NCBI GenBank assembly: GCA_001723645.1
Contig: MDLC01000001.1
Coordinates: 52,138 to 116,137, forward strand
Source of the DNA: Candidatus Endobugula sertula
GTDB lineage: Bacteria; Pseudomonadota; Gammaproteobacteria; Pseudomonadales; Cellvibrionaceae
Reading direction: 5' to 3'
DNA length: 64,000 bases
In this document: positions 20,001 to 32,000 of the stretch, in pieces
Layout: the number at the start of each line of letters is the position of its first letter
Position numbering within the stretch: the stretch's first letter is position 1
The notes under the pieces: model-generated
Databases searched by the model: none
What the model was told of the DNA's origin: nothing
What the model saw: the letters and a program-made list of their open reading frames with translations, nothing else
Position numbers and translations under genes: made by a program

Positions 20001-23000
20001 AATCGACTGATCATTCGCCTGAATTATGGATAAATAAAGGTAGCTATGACAAACTAGCTAATGCTTGGTGCCAAGGTTTATATTTTGACTGGAATAAGCT
20101 GTATAACAACGCAATAAAACCTAGACGTATCCATTTACCAACATATGCATTTGCTAGAGATCGTTGTTGGTTACCTGAAAAAATTTTACGTAAAAGAAAA
20201 AATAAAAATTCTTCCAATACCGTAGAAAAATTGTCACCAATAAGTACTCTTCACCCACTGTTGCATAAAAATACTTCGGATTGGTATGGTCAAAAATTTA
20301 CCAGTATTTTTAACGGTGAAGAATTTTTCTTGAGAGATCATGTTGTGCAAGGTAAAAAAATATTACCTGGCGTAACATATCTTGAAATGACGCGGGCTGC
20401 AGTACAACAGAGCATAGGTCTTTGCGAAGACAAGAAAATTAGCATACAGCTTAACAATGTGATTTGGAAATCACCCATTGAAATAGGTTTTAATCAACAA
20501 GAGGTTAATATACGGTTTTACAGGGATAAACAAATTCCAATAAGAGAATCGATAGATGAGCAAATCACCTATGAAATCTACACCGGACCTGCAGACCCCT
20601 CAGATTTAAAAACATCGGTACGGTGCCAAGGAGTAGCAACTTTTAGCTTCTGTGATAAATACTCCGCAATCAACATTGAGAAAAGCTTGGATATTCCTCA
20701 TTTGAAAAGTCAATTGAGTCAAGAAAGCTTGGATATTAAGCAATGCTATGAGCATTTTAAACAAACGGGCATGTATTACGGTTTATCACATCAGGCAATT
20801 GATGCCCTCTATATTGGGGATTATCAGGTATTGGCAAAGCTATCGTTACCAGAATGTGTAAAAGATACTCAAACACAATTTGTTTTGCACCCCAGTTTAA
20901 TGGATAGTGCACTGCAAGCCTCTATTGGCTTATCAACAGTGATTGATATTAATGAAACTGACCAACCTACTCCTACATTCACATCCGCTCTTCCTTTTGC
21001 ATTAGAAAATATTGACATTATCAAAGAGTGTACAGCAAGTATGTGGGCCTGGGTGCGTAATTCAAAGGTCTATATCGACACCTCTAAAATAAGAAAGCTA
21101 GATATCGACTTGTGCGATGAGCAAGGAAATATTTCCGTTAGTATGAAAGGTTTATCTTGTCGAATTTTTAATGAGAATGCACAGCCCAGTGAATATTCAT
21201 CCACTGTTGTTAAAGATAAAGAATCTAGATTAGAACACCCTTTAATTCATATCATTAAAAATGAAAATAAATACCCGGTGGAAAAAGCACATTATATTAG
21301 TTGTTTTACCGGTAATGAATTATTTTTGCTGGATCATGGTCATGTATTACCTGGTGTGATTTATTTAGAAATGATCTGTGCAGCAGCAAAAATTTTTACT
21401 AATCAAGATGTGATTATTATAAAAAATATAGTTTGGAATAAACCCATTAAAATAGAAAGCGATAGAGAAGTTTCTATCTATTTGAATAAGAGTAATGATT
21501 GCTATGAATATCAAATAACTACTTTAAATAGCGTTCAAGGTGATGTGTTGCACTCACAGGGAAAAGTACTTGTGGGTTCCAGAAGCAATATTAAGACTCC
21601 ATCGGATTTAAAAATAGAAGATATTCAATCTCGATGTACTGTATCTATTGAAGCTGAAAAATGTGATGAATTGATATCAAGAAATGATCAAGGTCCTAGT
21701 ATCTTGTCAATAGAAAATCTTTGCCATAATGATTGCCAAATGTTAGCTAGATTAAAGATACCTTCATCTTTTGAAAAAGAAAACAAACAATACTTATTGT
21801 GCCCTAGTCTAATGCATGGAGCTGTTTTATCTACGGTTGCTTTATCTCTTATACAAGAGGGTAAGAAAAGAGGTGTTTTATTTCCTTATAGTATGAAATC
21901 GATGCATATCTATGCTGAGCTAAGTGAAGTCGATTATGCTTATGTTAGAAAAAGTAAGGTAGAGCATGCAAAAAAATACGACATTGACCTTATCAGTGCA
22001 GAAGGTAAAGTTATTGTTTCTATTAAGGAATTGACTTTATTGTCCCTTAAAAATAAATTAGAAAAAAACGTTATACATGCAAGTGTAAAGTGGCAGGAAC
22101 ACCCTTTGCCAGATAAAAAAATAGATGCATCAATCTATTCACCTATTGTTATATTGGCTGATAAAGATCCCAATCTTAAAGTTTTATTAAATCAAATATG
22201 GCCTAACACACATATAAAAACATTGCTCCCATTTGATGAAAATAATTACCAGAGTATAGAAGAAAATTTCATATATATTATTGGTGAATTGAAAAATATT
22301 TTCAAAAATAAATTAAATAAAAAGCAATCATTTTTTATCTTGATTAAAGAAAACAATGAAAGTTATAGGCATTCTGCTTTTGCCGGATTATTGGCTACTG
22401 CAAACGAGGAAAATACTAAATTTAGAGGGAAAGTTATTCATTACCCTTGTAATGGAGATAGTCAATGGAATAGTTATTTTGTTAATAGTTTACAGCGTGA
22501 AGCTTTATCCTTTGACAGTCATTCTGAAGTAAGATATTCAATATCTGGAACAAGGGAGGTGAAGACGGTATTTGAAGTTGATTTAAAACCTAATAATAAA
22601 GATATGAAATATCTTAAGCAGGGAGATGTGGTATGGATCACTGGTGGTATGGGATCATTAGGACAAATTTTTGCAAAAGAATTTGTCCGTATGGGAATAA
22701 CGGTAATATTGAGCGGACGCTCTGAAATGAGTGAAGAAAACTGTAATATTTTAGAGGATATAAAAGATCAAGGCACTGAGGTTGTTTATAAAAAGTGTGA
22801 CGTTTGTAATAAAGAATCTGTTAAAAATTTATTATCTTATATATCTGAAAAATACAATAGATTAAACGGTATTATTCATGCGGCAGGAATTATTCATGAT
22901 GCCACACTTAAAAAAAGTGATGAACAAAAAATACGGAAAGTGTTAGAAGTCAAGATTTCAGGCATCTTAGCCATAGAGGAGGCAAGTGAAAATATTGACT

Positions 23001-26000
23001 TAGATTTTATGGTTTTATTTTCATCTCTGGCTGCATTTGGTAACCCTGGACAAGCCAGTTATGCTGGTGCCAATGCATTTTTGGATGGGTTTACAGAGTA
23101 TCGTCAACAATTATATGAGCAAGGAAAATGCCTTACCAAAACATTTTGTTTAAATTGGCCATTGTGGAAAGAAGGTGGCATGAGCGTTGATGAGCATAGT
23201 GAAACTTTGATGCGGCATAATTCGGGAATGGTTCCAATGGATACCCAGGTTGGTTTAGATACACTAAAGTGGACACTCAGCGGAGAGTATTCTCAGATTT
23301 TATCGGCTCAAGGTAATTTAGAAAAGATACGTGAAATATTGTTTTCTCCATTGCCTATTATTGATGATGTGGCTAATGAAAAAAAGAAGAAAGTTGAACT
23401 TGGAGGTAAGGTTAAATCGGATGTTGATTTAGGCGTGATAAAACAAAAAATAACGGAAGTGATATCCAATTTACAAAAGATAAATATCGAAAAAATTGAA
23501 TGTGATATTGAACTGTCAGAATATGGTTTTGATTCTGTGAGCTTTACAGAATTTGCTAATATTTTAAATAAAGAATACCGCTTGGAACTAATGCCAACGT
23601 TATTTTTTGAGCACCCCACCATTGCATCGATTAGTCATTTTTTATTAGAAAAATATCCAGATAATTTTTTAGAACAGGCAAAGCCACCCGAGAATATCTA
23701 TGATTTGGATAGCATTAAGCCACTTAAAGAAAAAAGTACACCCGATACTTTCTTTGATGATATAAAACGTATACCTACTACCCCTTTATCAATTTCATCA
23801 ACAGATGAAAAAGCGAATGATCGAAATTCTAAGGAAAATGAGCCGATTGCGGTGATTGGAATGAGCGGCAGGTTCCCTAAGTCTGCCGATCTGAATGAGC
23901 TTTGGGAGCATTTGCACTGCAATCGTGATTTAGTATCAGAAGTCCCTGATGATCGTTGGGATTGGCGTGATTTTTATGGAGATCCACAGCAAGAATCTGG
24001 AAAGACAAAAGTTAAATGCGGTGGTTTTATGGATGATATTGATTGTTTTGATCCCCTGTTTTTTGGGATTTCTCCTATCGAAGCAGAATCAATGGACCCA
24101 CAGCTACGTGTATTACTGGAAACAGTATGGGCTTGCATTGAAGACGCAGGTTATCGTGCGAGCTATTTATCGGGTAGCCAGACGGCCGTTTTTGTTGGTG
24201 TTTCAGCGGAAGATTATAAAGAACTGTGTCATAAAACGGAATGGGAAAAAGGGATTCGGGTTTCATCCATGCTATTTCATTCGGCAATACCCAATCGTAT
24301 TTCGTATATATTAAATTTACATGGCCCAAGTGAACCGATAGATACGGCTTGCTCTAGCTCCTTGGTTGCAATACATCGCGCAATAGAAAGTATTAGACAA
24401 GGCAGTGCTGAAATGGCACTTGTTGCAGGGGTTAATATTATTGCAAGCCCAAGCCTTACCATTAGCGGTGATCAATCAGGCATGTTAAGTGAAGATGGAC
24501 GTTGCAAAACATTTGATGAAACAGCCAATGGTTATGGACGTGGAGAAGGTGTTGGTGTTGTTTTTTTAAAACCTTTGAGTAAAGCACTGGCGGATAAAGA
24601 TCAGATACATGGGTTAATTATCGGTAGTGCAGAAAATCATGGTGGTAAAGCGACTTCTCCAACGGCTCCAAATCCTCTGGCACAACAAGCATTGTTGAAG
24701 GCCGCTTATCAGAAATCAAACCTTGACCATAGAACGGTGACTTATATTGAAGCGCACGGTACTGGGACTGAGTTAGGCGACCCCATTGAAATTAATGCGC
24801 TTAAATCGACGTTTGCAGACCTTGATAAAAGTTGCGGTTATGCTGATTTCAAGAAAGACCATTGTGCTTTGGGTTCCATTAAATCTAATATTGGTCATTT
24901 AGAATCCGCAGCCGGAATTTCAGGTATCTTGAAAGTGTTGCTGATGATGAAACATAAAAAAATTCCTGGCAATGTACATTTAAATAACCAAAACCCTTAT
25001 TTACAGTTACAGGATAGTCCTTTTTACCTGAGTAAGGACACTCATGATTGGAAAAGTGTATTAGATGAATATCAGAATCCCATACCGAGGCGTGCGGGAG
25101 TCAACAGCTTTGGTATTGGTGGTTCTAATGCGCACATTATTTTAGAAGAATATCATACTGAAGACATTGTACGTGATGACGTTTATGCCAAGGAAAATAC
25201 CTTGGCAATTATTCCATTGTCAGCAAAAAAATCTCAGTACTTGTATAAGATAGCTAGTAGGCTTTTAAGATTTATCCAAATAAATACTTTATATCCATGC
25301 GATTTATTTGATTTGGCTTATACATGTCAAGTAGGGCGGGAAGTTATGGATAAGCGTTTGGTCTTTGTTGTGAAATCGATTCAAGAGCTTGAAGATAAAC
25401 TGAAAAAATTTATTGCCTACTCAGATGCCAATAGCCAGAACAAAGAACAACAGAGAGGATTTGACTTTTATCAAACCGCAGAAAACTCCAATAGTGATCA
25501 CCTTACTTTTTTATGGGACGATGAAGATACCGTTACCTTGTTAAGTCAATGGGTCAATAAAGGTAAGTATCACAAATTAGCCGAAGCCTGGAGCCAAGGA
25601 CTCGATATCGACTGGATGCTACTCTATACTCACTCAACACCCCCTCGTCGTATTAGCTTGCCCACGTATCCCTTTGCCAGAGACCGCTACTGGCTACCAG
25701 AAAAACCACGCTATAACGCGGCTAATCATCCGGTATCCAACCATCAAACAACCACTCAGAATCACTCACGCTTTGCCATTGATACGGATCACGATGTCAT
25801 TGCCGAGATCATGCAAAAGACAAACCAACAGGAACTGGAACAATGGTTATTAAAACTGTTGTTTGTGCAATTGCAACATATGGGATTATTTCAACATCGT
25901 GTCTTTGAGACAGCGACCGCTCTACGTCAAAGTGCAGGCATCGTTGATAAATATGATCGCTGGTGGCATGAGTGTTTAAGCGTTTTACAGGATGCGGGTT

Positions 26001-29000
26001 ATCTTGAATGGAAAGACGATAGCGTAGCCGTCGCACAGGCACTGGAGTCTGAATCGCAAGAGGCATGGTGGAGCCGATGGAACACGGAGTATAAGCATTA
26101 CCAGAATGATCCGGAAAAAAAGACGTTAGCGATATTGATTAACGATTGCTTACAGGCATTACCAGAGGTGTTAAGTGGTGAGCAATTAATAACGGATATT
26201 ATTTTCCCCAATGGTTCGATGGAGAAAATGGAAGGCTTATATAAAAATAATAGGATTGCAGATTATTGTAATCAGTGTGTTGGAGACCTGCTCGTCCAGT
26301 TTATTGAAGCACGTCTGTCAAGAGATGCCAATGCGAGGATACGGATTATCGAAATTGGGGCCGGTACGGGGGGCACCACCGCGATAGTGCTGCCAATGTT
26401 ACAAGCCTATCAGGATCATATCGATACGTATTGTTATACGGATGTTTCCAAAGCCTTTTTGATGCATGGACAGGAACACTACGGCGAACAATACCCCTAT
26501 CTGAGTTATCGCCTCTGTAATATTGAACAGGACTTAGTGGCTCAAGGAATCACTGCTGGTGATTATGATATTGCGATCGCAGCCAATGTATTACATGCCA
26601 CGCGGAATATACACGAAACGGTCAGCCATGTGAGGCAGGCATTGGCGGCCAACGGTTTATTGATTTTAAATGAGTTTAGCCAAAAAAGCGTTTTTTCGAG
26701 TGTGATATTTGGTTTGATCGATGGTTGGGCCTTATCTGAAGATACGGGATTGCGTATTCCTGGAAGCCCAGGGTTATATCCTAAGCAGTGGCAAGCGGTA
26801 CTGGAGGCGTCGGGTTTTGGTGACGTGGAATTTCCGCTCCATGACGCTCGTGAGTTGGGTCAACAAATCATCCTGGCAACCAACGCTCATGCGAACGTTG
26901 CTAGCGATCTTGCGACATCGGTGATTGATCATGCCCCCAAGAGATTGCCATCCGCCGAGGTCAGGGTAGAGAGAGACGATCATGTCATTGATGAGGGAGT
27001 GAGCCATGATGCCATGATGAAGGCCTCTGTCAAACAGTTGTTGGTAGAGCAATTATCCCAGTCTTTAAAACTGGATATGAATGAGATTCACCCTGACGCA
27101 TCCTTTGCCGATTATGGTGTTGATTCCATTACCGGTGCCAGTTTTATTCAACAGCTTAATGACACGCTGACACTGACTTTAAAGACGGTGTGTTTATTTG
27201 ATCACAGCTCGGTAAACCGACTGACGGCCTATCTGTTATCTGACTATGGTGATGATATCGCGCAGTGGTTAGCAACGGCACCAGCGTTGGTTGATCATCC
27301 ACAGAGTGTCGTTAGTCAGGTGTTGCCTGAAAGGTCGCCAGCAAGCACACAAGCCAAGCCCTTGCCTTCAGTCCCCCCTTCGTTATCGATGGAGTCACCC
27401 GTTCAACAGGAGTCGATAGCGATTATTGGTATGAGCGGACGGTTTGCGGCGTCAGAAAACCTGGAAGCGTTTTGGCAACAGTTGGCACAGGGTGTGGATT
27501 TGGTCGAACCCGCGTCACGTTGGGGGCCACAAGCGGAGACTTACTACGGCAGTTTTCTCAAGGATATGGATCAATTTGATCCTCTCTTTTTTAATCTCTC
27601 CGGTGTGGAAGCGAGTTATATGGACCCGCAACAACGTTGTTTTCTGGAGGAATCCTGGAATGCACTGGAGAATGCGGGTTATGTGGGTGATGGCATAGAA
27701 GGCAAGCGTTGTGGTATTTATGCCGGTTGTGTGTCCGGTGACTACGCACAACTGTTTGGCGACCAACCCCCGCCCCAGGCTTTTTGGGGCAATGCCAGTT
27801 CTATTATTCCCGCCCGGATTGCCTATTATTTAAATCTTCAGGGCCCTGCTACCGCGGTGGATACTGCCTGCTCAAGTTCTCTGGTGGCGGTGCATTTGGC
27901 CTGCCAGGCCCTACACCTGGATGAAATGGAGATGGCCTTGGCAGGAGGTGTGTCTCTTTATCCAACCCCATCATTGTATGAGTCTTTGCGTGGTGCAGAT
28001 ATGCTCTCTTCGAGGGGGCGTTGCCACAGCTTTGATGCCTGTGCCGACGGTATCGTCATTGGTGAAGGGGTGGGGGTTGTGGTGCTAAAACGCTTGTCGG
28101 CGGCATTGGCGGATGGCGATCATATTCACGGAGTGATTCGTGGCAGTGGTATCAATCAAGACGGTCGTAGTAATGGAATTACGGCACCCAGTGCACAATC
28201 GCAGGAACGCCTGGAACGTTGGGTTTATGATCGCTTTGATGTCAACCCTGAGCATATTCAGATGGTGGAAGCTCATGGGACAGGCACGGTATTAGGTGAT
28301 CCCATTGAATGTGAAGCCTTAACACGGGCGTTTAGACACTATACGGATAAAGAACAGTACTGCGCCATCGGGTCGGTCAAAACCAATATGGGGCACGGCA
28401 CCATGGTGGCGGGTATGGCGGGCTTATTTAAAGTGGTGTTGTCGATGCAACACCGGCAAATACCTCCATCACTACATTTTACTCAGGGCAATCCGAATAT
28501 TGACTTTGATCGCAGTCCTTTTTATGTGAACACCGAGCTTCGTGATTGGTCGGTGGGTGAAGGAGAGACCCGTTGTGCGACGGTGAGTGCCTTTGGATTT
28601 AGTGGTACCAATGCCCATGCAGTGATAGAAGAAGCGCCGCCAGTCGTGCGCCAACATGAAGAGCAGCCGGGTTATTTAGTGGTCTTATCGGCGCATAGTG
28701 ATGATCAATTACGGCAGCAGGTTGAGAACTTATGGGGTTATTGTGAGCATCACCCTGAGTTGGATGTGGGCAATCTGAGTTATACCTTATTGTTGGGTCG
28801 TCAACATTGGTCGCATCGTCTGGCTTGTGTGGCGTGTGATCTTGAGGATTTGCGGCGGTCACTGGATCAATGGTTGGGTCAGGGTAAGGCTCCCCGAGTG
28901 TATGTGTCTGCATTGGCTGAGGGTGAACCACGTCTACAAGTTTCTCTACAGCACTTTGGTAATGACTGTATAAGAGCATGCAGTGAGTCCTGTTCTGTGC

Positions 29001-32000
29001 ATCACTATGTGGACGCGTTATCGACGGTGGGAGATTTATATGTTCAGGGTTATCCATTGGAGTATGGTGCGTTGTTTGCCCAGGGCTATGGTCGTATTCC
29101 TTTGCCGACCTATCCGTTTGCTAGGCAGCGTTGTTGGGTTATTGAAAAGGAGGTAGCGTCCAAACGCGATCAACAGACAGTGTCTACACAAGCAGTTCAT
29201 AGGGAACCGCCTGTGAAATTGACGCATGAGCCAACGACATTGCTGTGCCAACCCGTGTGGCATCTACAGGAAGCGCCAGATGAAGCGAGGCTGGAAGATA
29301 GTAATACGGATCGTTTAATCATCTTATGTGAAATGAATACCGCTGATCTACAGATAAATACAATAAAAAATATCCCGGTCGTTCATCTACATTCTACCGA
29401 ATCGCAGGTATCGACACATTATTGTGATATTGCCGCTCAAGCGTTTGCAACAATAAAAGCCTTGTTGAAACAGAAAACGAATACTCAAACATTGATTCAA
29501 ATCTTGGTTTACACCCAAGAGAAACAGCAGATGTTGGGTGGTTTGTTAAGTTTGTTAAAAACAGCACAGATAGAAAACCCCAAAATATCAGGTCAACTCA
29601 TTGAATTGGATAGAGAAGTTACGCTTGAAGCATTAATTAAAATCCTTGAGGTTAACCGTAATACCCAAATAGTCAGTCGTATTCGATACGAAGCAGGCCA
29701 GCGTAAAATTGAGAAATGGAAAGAGGTCACTGAAATAAATACGCTGAAGAAAGTGCCGTGGAAGAATGGTGGCATTTATTTAATGAGCGGAGGTGCTGGA
29801 GGAATAGCGTTATCTTGTGCCAAGGTAATGGCTCAACAGATAAGAGAGCCAGTATTAATATTAACAGGACGCTCAGCACTGACTGAAAGCAAACGTACCT
29901 ATTTGAAGGAATTAACTTCATTAGGTGCAAAAGTGTTATATCGGCAGATGGATGTTAGCAAAAGTAACGAAGTTGAATCTCTGGTTAAGCATGTTGTGAA
30001 GGAATATGGTCGGCTAAACGGTATTTTACATATGGCTGGCATTATTCAAGATAATTTTATATTGATGAAAACTGTGGAGGAGTTTAAATCGACACTTTCA
30101 CCAAAGGTCACAGGAACAGTTAACCTAGACCAGGCAACAAAAAATATAAATCTAGACTTTTTTATTTTATTTTCATCCATTTCATCTGTTTATGGAAATA
30201 TGGGGCAATCGGATTATGCAACAGCCAATGCCTTTATGGACGAATTTTCTGAATATAGAAATACCTTAGTTAGCTATAAAGAACGCAGTGGCAAAACGGT
30301 ATCAATTAACTGGCCCTATTGGCAAGAAGGTGGCATGCGTTTATCTCTTGATAGGGAAAATCAACTAAAAAACGATGTTGGATTAGTTGCATTGACAACA
30401 GAGCATGCAATAGCAGCATTGCATCAGAGTTTATCTTTGCCCGCTTCTCAAGTGTTAATCATGTTTGGCTATAGAGAAAAGATCAGACAGTCTTTTTGGA
30501 ACGAGAATCCCCAAGAGAATCAAGCGACTGACGACACTGTTAATCCACAGTTAAATAATATTTCCTTACAAGATCAAGTGTTACAGAAATTTAAGGAGTT
30601 ATTATCAGAGCACATACAAGTACCAGCAGAACGACTGGGTTCTCAACAAAAATTTGAAAGTTTTGGTATTGATTCATTAATCATTAATCAACTGAATAAG
30701 GACTTGTCACTTGTGTTTGGGGAAATATCAAAAACATTATTTTATGAATATCGAACACTGATAGAGTTAGTAGATTATCTGATTGCAGAATATCCAGAAC
30801 AGTCTAAACATTGGCTTGGACAGCCCCAAGAATCACCGTCCTCTGATCAACTGCTATCGTTAGAATTATCAGGAAAAACTCAACAAAAAACGACGGAAGA
30901 TGTCAATATTGTCCATCCAATTAAAAAGAGTGAGCAAGAGGCCATGGCTGTTATCGGTATGAGTGCTTGCTATCCTAGTGCAAAGAACCTGGATCAATAC
31001 TGGGAAAATTTGAAGTGTGGAAAAAATTGCATTACCGAAATTCCCGATGATCGTTGGTCTATAGACGAGTTCTTTTGCCCTGATGTCGAAGAAGCTTTGT
31101 CGCAAGGAAAAAGCTATAGTAAATGGGGAGGCTTTCTGGAAGATTTTGCAGCATTTGATCCCTTATTTTTTAACCTTTCTCCTAGAGATGCAATGCGCAT
31201 AGACCCACAAGAAAGGATATTTTTACAGGAGTGTTGGCGAGCTTTTGAAGATGCAGGTTATGTTTGCTCTCGGTTGAGCCCAGAGTTAAGACATAAGACG
31301 GGAGTCTATGGGGCCATGACTAAGATAAATCCCAACACATCCTTTGCATCTTTGGTTAATCGAGTCTCCTATATTATGGATTTGCATGGGCCCAGTGTCC
31401 CTGTCGATAGTATGTGTTCTTCTGCTTTGGTAGCACTTCATCAAGCTTGTGAAAGCTTACGACAGGGAACGATTGATATGGCCCTAGTTGGTGCAGTGAA
31501 TTTATATTTGCACCAGGATATTTATTTAGGAATGTGTCAGGCGAAAGTCATTTCTGATTCAGCCACTCCTGCTGTATTTGGTTGTGATGGAAAAGGATTT
31601 ACACCGTCTGAAGGTGTGGGTGCAGTTGTCATAAAACGACTAAGTGATGCAGAGAAAGATAATGACAGGGTACTCGCTGTTATTCGAGGCAGTGCCGTTA
31701 ATCACAGTGGTAGAACGAATCATTATGGTGTTCCTTGTCCTCGCCAGCAAGCGGCTGTTATCCATGAAGCGATAGATAATGCCAATGTGGACCCACGTTC
31801 TATTGCCTATATAGAGTCCGCTGCAAATGGTTCCGAGATGGGTGATGCGATTGAAATGTCTGCTTTGACTAAGGTATTTCAGACACATCGGGATAACGGA
31901 AAAGCACAGTATTCTATTGGTTCACTAAAGTCCATTTTAGGCCATGGGGAAGCGGTGTCAGGTATGGCGCAGTTTATGAAAGTGGTTTTGCAGTTGCGCA

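Noticed and set aside
701..29139. Repeats A and B as insertion sequences or other mobile elements
   Set aside because: No transposase, terminal inverted repeats or target duplications; the repeats are in-frame PKS coding segments ending at domain borders.
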